In this document: piece after piece, positions 42,771-49,770 of the stretch | Layout: each line of letters opens with the position of its first letter | Position numbering within the stretch: the first letter of the stretch is position 1 | Assembly: GCA_964536805.1 (NCBI GenBank) | Contig: CAZHYQ010000003.1 | Coordinates: 138,017 to 202,016 of the forward strand | DNA: 64,000 nucleotides | DNA from: Longilinea sp964536805 | GTDB taxonomy: Bacteria > Chloroflexota > Anaerolineae > Anaerolineales > Anaerolineaceae | Reading direction: 5' to 3' | Made by a program: the position numbers and the translations under genes | The notes under the pieces: model-generated | The model's database searches: none | What the model was told of the DNA's origin: nothing | Seen by the model: the letters and a program-made list of their open reading frames with translations, nothing else

Positions 42771-43337
42771 TTGAACGAAAGTGGAAAACCCACCAAAATT
42801 GAAAACGACATCGTCGTTGTTATGAATTACTCGCTGTCCGTCGATGGCGAGGTTGTCGATTCCTCCGAAGAAAGCGGTCCGATCTCCTTCCTGCAAGGAC
42901 GCGGAAACATCATTGCCGGTCTCGAACGTGAAATTGCCGGGTTGAAAATTGGCGACAGTAAAAATGTGACCGTTTTACCAGCTGACGGGTATGGCGAGTT
43001 GGATAATGACAATTTCGTCGATGTCCCCCGGGCCGAGTTCCCGGCTGAGATTCCGCTGGAGCTGGGTACTGAAATCCAGGTAGCCATGGACGACGGCAGT
43101 GAAGATACAGCCGTCATCAGCGATATCAACCCCGATTCCATTCAGCTTGATTTCAACCACCCGTTGGCAGGCAAGACGCTGGAGTTTCAGGTAACCATCA
43201 CCGACCTTCGCCAACCCACCGATGAAGAACTTGAACACGGTCATGTTCATGAAGATGAGGTTGATGAATGGGATGATGAATTTGACGAAGATGACGACGA
43301 CGATGATGACGATGATTTGATCGACGAAAAAGACTGA
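42771..43337 (+). CDS. FKBP-type peptidyl-prolyl isomerase (SlyD-like) with acidic tail
   Basis: Peptidyl-prolyl isomerase of the SlyD subgroup, 188 residues from TTG 42771 (GGAG 6 nt upstream); ATG 42759 in the same frame would add 4 residues but has no ribosome-binding site. FKBP core: VMNYSLSVDGEVVDSSEESGP, FLQGRGNIIAGLEREIAGL. The insert-in-flap domain spans roughly residues 70-125 (DGYGELDNDNFVDVP to NPDSIQLDFNHPLAGK). The C-terminus has about 25 mostly Asp/Glu residues, instead of the His/Cys metal-binding tail of E. coli SlyD. Only two histidines (HGHVH) remain near it. Probably a cytoplasmic chaperone-isomerase; the tail may bind cations or basic proteins. Confidence 0.9.
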   Translation: MNESGKPTKIENDIVVVMNYSLSVDGEVVDSSEESGPISFLQGRGNIIAGLEREIAGLKIGDSKNVTVLPADGYGELDNDNFVDVPRAEFPAEIPLELGTEIQVAMDDGSEDTAVISDINPDSIQLDFNHPLAGKTLEFQVTITDLRQPTDEELEHGHVHEDEVDEWDDEFDEDDDDDDDDDLIDEKD

Positions 43338-43364
43338 GAATCAAAGATTATCCAGTATGCCCAG

Positions 43365-43392
43365 ACAGGCAGCCGTCAAGCTGCCTGTTTTT
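43365..43392 (+). terminator. Intrinsic terminator of the FKBP gene
   Basis: 9-bp stem ACAGGCAGC / GCTGCCTGT with a 6-nt loop and TTTTT tail. Confidence 0.8.
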
Positions 43393-43414
43393 ATTTTGAA
43401 CATGAGTCAATGGA

Positions 43415-43443
43415 TTGCAGATGAAGTAATTAGCGCATATACT
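43415..43443 (+). promoter_or_regulatory. Promoter of the PH/SHOCT gene
   Basis: TTGCAG (43415-43420), 17-nt spacer, TATACT (43438-43443), about 45 nt before the ATG. Confidence 0.55.
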
Positions 43444-43494
43444 TATTTACAAATCGAAGATCCTATTCTGGTCGTTCCATTACGGAGATGAACC

Positions 43495-44151
43495 ATGGCC
43501 GGCAATTATTTACAAAGCCTATTGGGTGAAAATGAAGAAATTCTGCTGGTATCACGCCAGCATTGGTTTGTACTATTCGGGATGGTTATCCTCGAGCTCA
43601 TCGCGATGATCGTTCTGGTGATTGTCGTCGCCATTGCCCAGGCTTCTTTACCAAACTATCCCATTTCGTTTGGGTTCTTTCTACTCATCATCCCTCTGAT
43701 CAGTTTGGTGCGGGAATATTTAATCTGGTGGAACCGCCAATATGTCATCACCAGCCGCCGCGTGATTCAGATTTCCGGCATCATTAACAAGAATGTGATT
43801 GACTCTTCGCTTGAAAAAGTGAATGACGTCAAGATGGTGCAATCGTTTTGGGGAAGATTGTTCGGCTACGGGAATGTTGAAATCCTTACCGCCAGCGAAC
43901 TAGGCGTAAATCTTTTTAAAAGAATTGGCAATCCGGTACGTTTTAAAACGACCATGCTAAACGCCAAATCGCGGCTGGAAATGGAACAGGCCGGTGCCTT
44001 CTTGAACCGGGAAAATGACGGTGAGCCGAATGAGGTCCAATCAGCCGATATTCCCTCTCTGCTCGAACGCCTGGGAGCACTGCGGGAAAAAGGCGTTTTG
44101 ACCGAGGAAGAATTCGAAAAGAAAAAAGCTGACCTCCTGGCAAAAATGTAG
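43495..44151 (+). CDS. Membrane protein with bacterial PH domain and SHOCT motif
   Basis: A 218-residue membrane protein. Two hydrophobic segments at about 25-48 and 57-75 are followed by a YdbT-like bacterial PH domain (NRQYVITSRRVIQISGIINKNVIDSSLEKVNDV, shown here as QYVITSRRVIQISG and SSLEKVNDVKM). The C-terminal 33 residues (LLERLGALREKGVLTEEEFEKKKADLL, i.e. GVLTEEEFEKKKADLL) are a SHOCT oligomerisation motif. Both domains are of unknown detailed function and occur in stress and export-related proteins. ATG 43495 follows a GGAG site. The next gene starts 12 nt downstream. Confidence 0.82.
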   Translation: MAGNYLQSLLGENEEILLVSRQHWFVLFGMVILELIAMIVLVIVVAIAQASLPNYPISFGFFLLIIPLISLVREYLIWWNRQYVITSRRVIQISGIINKNVIDSSLEKVNDVKMVQSFWGRLFGYGNVEILTASELGVNLFKRIGNPVRFKTTMLNAKSRLEMEQAGAFLNRENDGEPNEVQSADIPSLLERLGALREKGVLTEEEFEKKKADLLAKM

Positions 44152-44163
44152 AGGTTGCCTAGA

Positions 44164-44502
44164 TTGAACAATGAATTTCAAGCGGAACCAAATCGAATCC
44201 GCAAAGTCTTTATCTGCCAAAACGGGGATTGTGCTGAAAAGGAAAGATCGCGCGAACTCTACGCCAAATTATTGGACCTGCGTGCATCCCACCAGCTGGA
44301 TGATCCCGCCATGCCGCACCATTTCAAATGCAATTTAACCGGCTGCCTCAACGTTTGCAAGGACGGCCCGATTATGGTTATCCAGCCAGATCAAATCCTG
44401 TATCGCTGCCCAACGGATGATGACCTGTTGCGGATTTTTCAAAATCACCTGTTGCTGGATCAACCGGTCGTGGCTTTGATTACCAGGCAAAAAGACGCCT
44501 GA
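44164..44502 (+). CDS. Thioredoxin-like [2Fe-2S] ferredoxin
   Basis: Small redox protein, 112 residues, of the thioredoxin-like ferredoxin family (related to NuoE and Aquifex [2Fe-2S] ferredoxin). Four cysteines fit the cluster pattern: KVFICQNGDC gives the first pair (C-x4-C), and KCNLTGCLNVCKDGP the second group (C-x3-C nearby with one extra Cys). GPIMVIQPDQILYRCP is the end of the fold. I use TTG 44164, 9 nt after GAGG; TTG 44155 is the alternative. It may share the transcript of the PH/SHOCT gene. Its redox partner is unknown. Confidence 0.85.
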   Translation: MNNEFQAEPNRIRKVFICQNGDCAEKERSRELYAKLLDLRASHQLDDPAMPHHFKCNLTGCLNVCKDGPIMVIQPDQILYRCPTDDDLLRIFQNHLLLDQPVVALITRQKDA

Positions 44503-44612
44503 GCAATTCTCATCGATTATACGAATGAAAACTTGTTCCTAGAAAACAAAATGAAGAAATCGAAAATATCATTAGAGTTTCTTAAACTTGTCTATACAAC
44601 ATCAAAAACCTC

Positions 44613-44641
44613 TTGACTCAGCGAAATAAATTTACTACTAT
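44613..44641 (+). promoter_or_regulatory. Promoter of the orphan structured RNA
   Basis: TTGACT (44613-44618), 17-nt spacer, TACTAT (44636-44641), overlapping TATAAA. Expected start at about 44648, coinciding with the 5' strand of the closing helix of the RNA. The 110 bp between the ferredoxin stop and this promoter are A/T-rich without further features. Confidence 0.5.
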
Positions 44642-44645
44642 AAAA

Positions 44646-44956
44646 GTGCAGGGAGTTCAGAGGGATTGATCACTGGCATTCCTGAAAATCTGAGCCGTCA
44701 CGTACGACGTCCCGCAAGTTGAGAATCGCAACGGGCAACAGCAGATTAACATCTCTCCGCGAGGAAACTTCTTGGTGCTATCTCTAATCCCAGGTTCTCA
44801 AATCAAAATGAGAACACTCGGTCAGGAGAACCCATTGAAGTGGAGCTATGAGAGATCCCCAGAAAGAATTTGTACGCCTCTGTACCTGATGTAGGTAATT
44901 GGCAAAACAAATTCAGGGAAGAATGTCAGATAGCAGGTTACTTTGAACCCCTGCAC
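44646..44956 (+). ncRNA. Orphan structured RNA, about 310 nt, family unknown
   Basis: No open reading frame covers this 500-bp gap. The two ends pair perfectly: GTGCAGGG 44646-44653 with CCCTGCAC 44949-44956. Inside are several perfect helices: GTTCTCA 44794-44800 / TGAGAAC 44809-44815; GAATTTGT 44866-44873 / ACAAATTC 44907-44914 enclosing GCC/GGC and the hairpin TACCT 44883-44887 / AGGTA 44893-44897; ATCTCTC 44751-44757 (or ATCTCT 44780-44785) / GAGAGAT 44850-44856; CCCG 44711-44714 / CGGG 44732-44735. It is flanked by a promoter and an intrinsic terminator, so it is a stand-alone transcript. I compared it mentally with RNase P, tmRNA, SRP and 6S RNA and found none of their conserved sequences. 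A type not known to me remains possible. Confidence 0.6.
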
Positions 44957-44960
44957 CTTT

Positions 44961-44998
44961 CACACCTGGAGTTATTTTATACTCCAGGTGTGTTTTTT
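44961..44998 (+). terminator. Strong terminator of the orphan RNA
   Basis: Perfect 12-bp stem CACACCTGGAGT (44961-44972) / ACTCCAGGTGTG (44981-44992), 8-nt loop, TTTTTT tail. The T-run exists on the plus strand only, so it serves the RNA and not hpt. Confidence 0.85.
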
Positions 44999-45002
44999 AT
45001 CC

Positions 45003-45581
45003 TCAACGGCCAGGCAATAACACCCCGGCTTTAAGTGAACCCACATAGGGCAAATTACGGTATCTTTCATGAAAATCCAGCCCGTACCCAACCACAAACC
45101 GGTCAGGAATGTCAAAACCCTTAAACCGGAGGGGAATCTCAATTAACCGTTTGGTGGGTTTGTTGAATAAAACACACACTTCAAGGCTGGCTGGTTGGCG
45201 GGCCTTCAATGTGCGCAAAAGGTAATTTAAGGTCAAACCCGTATCGATCACATCTTCGACAAAAAGTACATGCCGCCCTTCGATTGGCGTTTCCAGATCC
45301 TTTACCAGGCGGACCAGACCTTGAGAACGGGATTCGGTAGAATAATTGGCGACGGATAGAAAATCGACCTCGGCGGCAATCGGCAATTCGCGCAGCAGGT
45401 CAGCCATAAAGAATAAAACACCCTTGAGCACGCCAACCAGGACGGGATTCTTTTCGCTGTATTCCGCGCTAATCTCGCTGGCGAGTTCTGCCACACGCTG
45501 CTGGATCTGTTCGGCTGAAAACAGGACTTCGCTGATATCAGGCGATAACTCTCCGAAGTCTGAGGGATGTATGCGGCTCAT
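45003..45581 (-). CDS. hpt: Hypoxanthine phosphoribosyltransferase
   Basis: Purine-salvage enzyme that makes IMP or GMP from hypoxanthine or guanine and PRPP, 192 residues. The PRPP-binding signature is VLFVEDVIDTGLTL; upstream VGVLKGVLFFMADLLRE is the flexible-loop side, and PDRFVVGYGLDFHERYRNLPYVG is the base-binding C-terminal part. Length and motifs are normal. Its start overlaps the stop of the upstream gene (ATGA). It is the last of three minus-strand genes and has no terminator of its own that I can see. Confidence 0.95.
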   Translation of the reverse strand: MSRIHPSDFGELSPDISEVLFSAEQIQQRVAELASEISAEYSEKNPVLVGVLKGVLFFMADLLRELPIAAEVDFLSVANYSTESRSQGLVRLVKDLETPIEGRHVLFVEDVIDTGLTLNYLLRTLKARQPASLEVCVLFNKPTKRLIEIPLRFKGFDIPDRFVVGYGLDFHERYRNLPYVGSLKAGVLLPGR

Positions 45582-45961
45582 GGCTCCACCCGTTGGACAT
45601 GGTTACCTTGAATGGGAATGGCCTCCTGCACCAGGCCATATTTGATCATCATGTCTCGCAGCTCGCGGCGTTTTAGCAATTTGATTTTGATTTCAGGATA
45701 AAGCTCCTTCATCAACCGGATGCGCCGGTTTTTATAGGTTGCCAGATGCGGCCGCAGCGTGGTTAATTCAATATACAGATCCTGTTGTGGAAGGTAAAAA
45801 TCGGGCGAAAATGCTTCAAGGACCTTCCCATCGCCATCCCGGACCAATGGAAAGGTTCGCGGCTCATATTCCCATTCTATTCCATAAAAATCAAGGATTT
45901 TCGCGAAGGTCTCCTCGATTGGCCCGGCAAAGCGCGGCGTTCCATTCTCTTGAATGCTCAA
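45578..45961 (-). CDS. Unknown protein with nuclease-fold-like motif
   Basis: A 127-residue soluble protein. The core reads EAFSPDFYLPQQDLYIELTTL, i.e. PDFYLP followed by LYIELT, then YKNRRIRLMKELYPEIKIKLL. This is the strand-turn-strand arrangement of PD-(D/E)XK-type nucleases (Asp...Glu-x-Lys), with Thr in place of the lysine. A Glu-x-Thr core would probably be inactive or use another residue. It could also be a structural relative without nuclease function. It overlaps hpt by 4 bases (ATGA) and follows the cytidylate-kinase-like gene by 25 nt, so a nucleotide-metabolism operon is likely. I do not know the family by name. Confidence 0.6.
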   Translation of the reverse strand: MSIQENGTPRFAGPIEETFAKILDFYGIEWEYEPRTFPLVRDGDGKVLEAFSPDFYLPQQDLYIELTTLRPHLATYKNRRIRLMKELYPEIKIKLLKRRELRDMMIKYGLVQEAIPIQGNHVQRVEP

Positions 45962-45986
45962 AGATCGGCTCCTGCCACCCGGATGT

Positions 45987-46562
45987 TTAATTCCCCGCCT
46001 GCCGATCGACCCGTCGGGCTGCCATGCAAATCAAATCGCAGGCTTCCTGACTTGAAATTCGTCCGGTATTGATCAATAGATCATATAGACTGGCATCTTC
46101 CCAATCGGCTTGATAACATTTTTTTAAGTAGAGTCTGCGGCTGCGATCGCTGGCCTCAACTTGTGCCCGTGCAGCATCAGTCGAGATATTTTGTTCGTGC
46201 GCAATCCGTTGGATGCGTAGATCCATTGGAGCAATCAAACGGACATGGACAGTTCCAGGATAGGCCGCCAGGATTCGTTGCCCGGCCCGCCCAACCAACA
46301 CCACATTACCCTTCCCAGCCAATTCCAAAACGACAGACCTAACAGCCTGGAGGTAAGCTTCTAAATTTTTCGCGGTAGGCGTCATACCCAACAAGCCGAG
46401 TTCATCGATCACGGCCAATGCGACATCCGGCGTACCGGACCGTATGGCGGCCTCATTGATCAATTCGCGCCAGACAACGCGGTACCCCAGGCACTCCGCT
46501 ACCAGATTGCCAATCTCAAAACCCAGGCTGCCCATTTGACGCGAAATGGTCACAACGGCCAT
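45987..46562 (-). CDS. Cytidylate-kinase-like family protein
   Basis: A 191-residue P-loop-fold protein of the cytidylate kinase-like (Cytidylate_kin2) family. VVTISRQMGSLGFEIGNLVAECLGY takes the place of the P-loop; the usual GSGGREI is GSLGFEI, without a P-loop lysine. NVVLVGRAGQRIL and VHVRLIAPMDLRIQRIAHE follow, then a lid-like RSRRLYLKKCYQADWEDASLYDLLINT, all typical of this family, which is more remote from true Cmk. Function is generally unassigned. ATG 46562 is preceded by GAGGG and an extended -10 box about 27 nt upstream. First gene of the unit with hpt. Confidence 0.8.
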   Translation of the reverse strand: MAVVTISRQMGSLGFEIGNLVAECLGYRVVWRELINEAAIRSGTPDVALAVIDELGLLGMTPTAKNLEAYLQAVRSVVLELAGKGNVVLVGRAGQRILAAYPGTVHVRLIAPMDLRIQRIAHEQNISTDAARAQVEASDRSRRLYLKKCYQADWEDASLYDLLINTGRISSQEACDLICMAARRVDRQAGN

Positions 46563-46588
46563 GATTTACCCTCAAAGATTACTTAATG

Positions 46589-46597
46589 ATTATAGCA
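46589..46597 (-). promoter_or_regulatory. Extended -10 promoter of the cytidylate-kinase-like/hpt unit
   Basis: TGcTATAAT on the minus strand, about 27 nt before the ATG. The -35 region is weak. Confidence 0.5.
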
Positions 46598-46625
46598 TAT
46601 GCATCTCTTAAGTTATCTATACGAA

Positions 46626-46654
46626 TTCACATTTTAATAAAATGTAAGTATAAT
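46626..46654 (+). promoter_or_regulatory. Promoter 1 of the phosphodiester glycosidase gene
   Basis: TTCACA (46626-46631), 17-nt spacer, perfect TATAAT (46649-46654). It ends 7 nt before an in-frame ATG at 46662. Confidence 0.5.
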
Positions 46655-46691
46655 AGAAATTATGTTCTCTTCCAGGCATCGTCAGACATCA

Positions 46692-46700
46692 TGCTATACT
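46692..46700 (+). promoter_or_regulatory. Promoter 2 of the phosphodiester glycosidase gene
   Basis: Extended -10 TGcTATACT, 6 nt before the ATG at 46707. No clear -35. It would give a leaderless mRNA beginning at that codon. Confidence 0.4.
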
Positions 46701-46706
46701 ATTGCC

Positions 46707-48350
46707 ATGCCCCGCCATTTTAGAACCACCATTGTTCTGGCAGTCCTTCTCTTGCTCCAAACCTGGGCTCCATCGCCTGTTCAGGCTGCAACACCGCAGC
46801 AAACAACGGACGGTTGGACGGCGCTGGCAAGTGGAGTGGATTATCGCGAGTTTAACCTGCCTGGCCCTGTACGCGCTTTTGTAGCCCGTATGGCGGTGGC
46901 GGTTCCAGACGACGGTCAGGATGAAGTAACGCTAGAAAGCGGGGTGGCCCGCGGGCAGCTCGGCAGCGTGGAAACCGTGCGCGGCATGGCTGCCAGGTAT
47001 AACGATGCCATTGATTTTTGGGGTCAGCAATGGGGCAACCGCAGCGAAATCCTTGTCGCTGTCAACGGATCCTATTTTGGCAGGTCAGATACCCCTGAAA
47101 ACGGCATGGTACAGTCAGGGTGGTATGCAAAACGGTTTGACGACCTGGGAGGCGGCAGCGGCCTGGTCTGGACGCTTAATCGGCAGGTCTTTATCGGTGA
47201 TTGCGTATACCATCAACAAGCCAAACAGACTCTCCGCGTCGATGGCACAAATGAAACGATCCCGATCAACGGAATCAACACCGCCCGCAAAAATGACCAA
47301 TTAATCATTTTTACACCACAATTCGGGTTAAGCACCTCCAATGATGCCAGTGGCGTGGATGTGGTCGTTCAACTGACCCGGCCTTTATTGATATTGCCTT
47401 TATCGCAAAATCCGGCTGTTGCCGTGGTGGGAACCGTCAAGGAAATCCGCGACCAGACGGGGTCCACATTGATACCCTTCGATTCCATTGTTCTCTCGGC
47501 CAGCGGGACTCAACGCGATTTGTTATTGGAAACGCTTGAGCTTGGTGCAACCATCCGGATAAACCAGGAAATTTCCAGCCTTAAGAAGGATTGTGAAACC
47601 CCAAACCCCTTACCCTGGGTCAAGGCTTACACCAGCATAGGTGCAGCCCTGCATTTACTCAATAATGGCGCCATCAATCCTCCAGCGGAAGACACCACCC
47701 GCGCCCCGCGCACCGCGGTTGCATATGATGATAGGTTCATCTACCTGATTGTGGTGGATGGCCGCCAACCAGACCGCAGCATTGGGATGACTTTTCAGGA
47801 ATTAGGACTATTCATCCGCGATACCCTGGGCGCACAAGATGCCGTCGCACAGGATGGCGGCGGATCTTCAACCATGGTTGTTAACGGTTCGGTTGTCAAC
47901 ACGCCCAGCGACGTATGCTACCGGCTATTTTTGCCCATGGCCATCAACGCTGGCGACGGAACTATCAAATCACCCCAAATGCCATTGGAGGAAAAATTTG
48001 AACCGCCAATGAGCCTGCAAAATGGTTGCGAACGCCGCGTGGCAAACGCATTGATGATCGCAAAGGTATCCGCAAAAGAGGTGTCGGCAACATCCTTCGG
48101 CAATTTGGAGGTATTTACCACCGCGGCTTCCGTTTTGCGCATTGGTCCCGGCACAAATTATGCAGGAATTACAGTCATTCCCCCCGGAACTTATGGGGAA
48201 ATTCAACAGGATGACAACCAATTCAACGGAATTCTAGCCAAAGGCGCTTATTGGTGGAAAGTCTCCTTCGGTGGAATCACCGGATGGATCATGGAAAATG
48301 CCATTGCCACCCTGGCGCCGCGTGTGCCTTCAAGACTAAATCAGCATTAG
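46707..48350 (+). CDS. Secreted phosphodiester glycosidase-domain protein with SH3 domain
   Basis: Exported 547-residue protein. MPRHFRTTIVLAVLLLLQ to APSPVQA is a signal peptide with an AxA-type end. The phosphodiester glycosidase (NAGPA, DUF2233) domain spans residues about 110-415: VAVNGSYFGRSDTPENG, TAVAYDDRFIYLIVVDGR and DAVAQDGGGSSTMVVNG are its core segments. After LFLPMAINA near residue 415 comes a variable linker, then a bacterial SH3 domain (VLRIGPGTNYAGITVIPPGT to GGITGWIMENA). The start is uncertain: ATG 46707 gives the cleanest signal peptide, whereas 46662 adds 15 residues. It converges with the MFS gene, overlapping by 4 bases at the stops. Confidence 0.85.
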   Translation: MPRHFRTTIVLAVLLLLQTWAPSPVQAATPQQTTDGWTALASGVDYREFNLPGPVRAFVARMAVAVPDDGQDEVTLESGVARGQLGSVETVRGMAARYNDAIDFWGQQWGNRSEILVAVNGSYFGRSDTPENGMVQSGWYAKRFDDLGGGSGLVWTLNRQVFIGDCVYHQQAKQTLRVDGTNETIPINGINTARKNDQLIIFTPQFGLSTSNDASGVDVVVQLTRPLLILPLSQNPAVAVVGTVKEIRDQTGSTLIPFDSIVLSASGTQRDLLLETLELGATIRINQEISSLKKDCETPNPLPWVKAYTSIGAALHLLNNGAINPPAEDTTRAPRTAVAYDDRFIYLIVVDGRQPDRSIGMTFQELGLFIRDTLGAQDAVAQDGGGSSTMVVNGSVVNTPSDVCYRLFLPMAINAGDGTIKSPQMPLEEKFEPPMSLQNGCERRVANALMIAKVSAKEVSATSFGNLEVFTTAASVLRIGPGTNYAGITVIPPGTYGEIQQDDNQFNGILAKGAYWWKVSFGGITGWIMENAIATLAPRVPSRLNQH

Positions 48351-49594
48351 GCTGATTGTTGCGGTTGGACTCTTGGCATCCAGGTTATCATCAATACCGC
48401 TGCGATCAACGCCAATACGCCGCCAAAAAAGAATGGCGCCGAGGGACCAAACCCTTGCCAGGTTCCGGCCCCCTGCCAGAGCAACCCTGCAATGAGCGAG
48501 GCTGGGAAATCTAAAATGCCCAGCACGGCATTATAGGTGCCGTAAGCAGTACCGCGCAGCTGCTGCGGTACTAGATCGGCAACCATAGCCTTGGTTGTGC
48601 CAAAAGCCAGACCATAATATAAGCCGTACAGGATGTACAAAACCACGACATGCAAGGCAGTTTGGGCAAACGCAAAACCAAGATAGATTAATCCATAGAC
48701 AATCCATCCGCCAATAATCAGCTTCTTACGGTCAACCCGGTCCGATAACGACCCGGCTGGCAACGATACCACCGTATAGACCAGGTTGAATGCCGCCAGC
48801 ATGGCCAGAATGCCAAGTACGCTGAGGCCCCGTTCCTGGGCACGCAGCACCAGAAAAGCATCCGAAGAATTGCCCAGGTCAAAAATGCTGACAATCACCA
48901 TAAAAACCACAAACGGTTTGCCCAGCGAGCGAAAAGCAAATTTGGGCATGGCGGCTTTGCCCTTAACGGCCACTTCCCGGGTCCCAATGGCTATCGACAG
49001 TACTGCCAAAACCGCCGGGATCAACGAGATCCAAACCACCGTGCGGAAAGTACTCAAATTGAGCGTCTGGGAACTCTTCTGAACCAGCCAGACCACCAGA
49101 ATTGCGATCAGCAACCCCAACATTGCGCCGGCTGTATCGGCGGCACGTTGAAAACCAAAGGCTAATCCGCGATTCTTTGGATCAATCGAATCGGCCACCA
49201 ATGCATCACGCGGCGCAGTCCGCACCCCCTTGCCAATCCGGTCAGCCCACCGCGCTCCAGCGATCGTTGCCCAGGTATTGGTGAGCAAAAAGAATGGTTT
49301 GGATATTGCCGAGATGCCATAGCCTGCCACGGCAATCCACTTGCGGCTGCCAAGTTTATCGGATAACCAGCCTGAAAATAACTTCAAAAGGCTGGCAGTT
49401 GCTTCGGCAATGCCTTCGATGACGCCAATCAGGCTGGTTTTTACACCCAGGACATTGGCCAGAAAAAGCGGCAAAATGTTAATGACCATTTCGCTGCTGA
49501 CATCCATAAAAAAGCTGGTTAGGCTCACTGCCCACACATTCCGGGGTAGTTTGCTGAGGGTCAATTTCTCTTGATTGTCAAAATCATTTTTCAT
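48347..49594 (-). CDS. Major facilitator superfamily transporter
   Basis: Inner-membrane transporter of about 415 residues with a 12-helix layout. FMDVSSEMVINILPLFLANVLG is the first segment, GWLSDKLGSRKW is the loop 2-3 MFS motif (G-x-x-x-D-x-x-G-x-R/K), and GKGVRTAPRDALVADS is a second conserved cytoplasmic loop. The central loop between helices 6 and 7 is short and basic. This subgroup is often annotated as MFS_1 of unknown substrate; the R-T-A-P-R-D-A motif is shared with the family that includes arsenite- and drug-linked permeases, but no substrate follows. ATG 49594 chosen; GTG 49603 is in frame. A TATAAT (minus strand 49621-49616) lies 21 nt before the ATG. Confidence 0.88.
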   Translation of the reverse strand: MKNDFDNQEKLTLSKLPRNVWAVSLTSFFMDVSSEMVINILPLFLANVLGVKTSLIGVIEGIAEATASLLKLFSGWLSDKLGSRKWIAVAGYGISAISKPFFLLTNTWATIAGARWADRIGKGVRTAPRDALVADSIDPKNRGLAFGFQRAADTAGAMLGLLIAILVVWLVQKSSQTLNLSTFRTVVWISLIPAVLAVLSIAIGTREVAVKGKAAMPKFAFRSLGKPFVVFMVIVSIFDLGNSSDAFLVLRAQERGLSVLGILAMLAAFNLVYTVVSLPAGSLSDRVDRKKLIIGGWIVYGLIYLGFAFAQTALHVVVLYILYGLYYGLAFGTTKAMVADLVPQQLRGTAYGTYNAVLGILDFPASLIAGLLWQGAGTWQGFGPSAPFFFGGVLALIAAVLMITWMPRVQPQQSA

Positions 49595-49770
49595 GGAAGC
49601 CACGACGTACCTAAGATTATAAAAACATAAGTAGTGATTTTACTCCAAATCCTTCACGCCGGCTGAATGGCAATCATCGAACCCTGTACGGGCTCAGTCG
49701 CAACCCTGACCGGTTTGGATAGGCAGAATTCAGGTACAATACAGGAGGACCATTCAAACGGGAGGGCTCC

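Noticed and set aside
44646..44956. RNase P RNA, tmRNA, SRP RNA or 6S RNA
   Set aside because: No GAGGAAAGTCC / ACAGAA signature, no tRNA-like ends or tag frame, no GGTCAGG-GGAAGCAGCC loop, and the fold is multibranched rather than a 6S-like rod.
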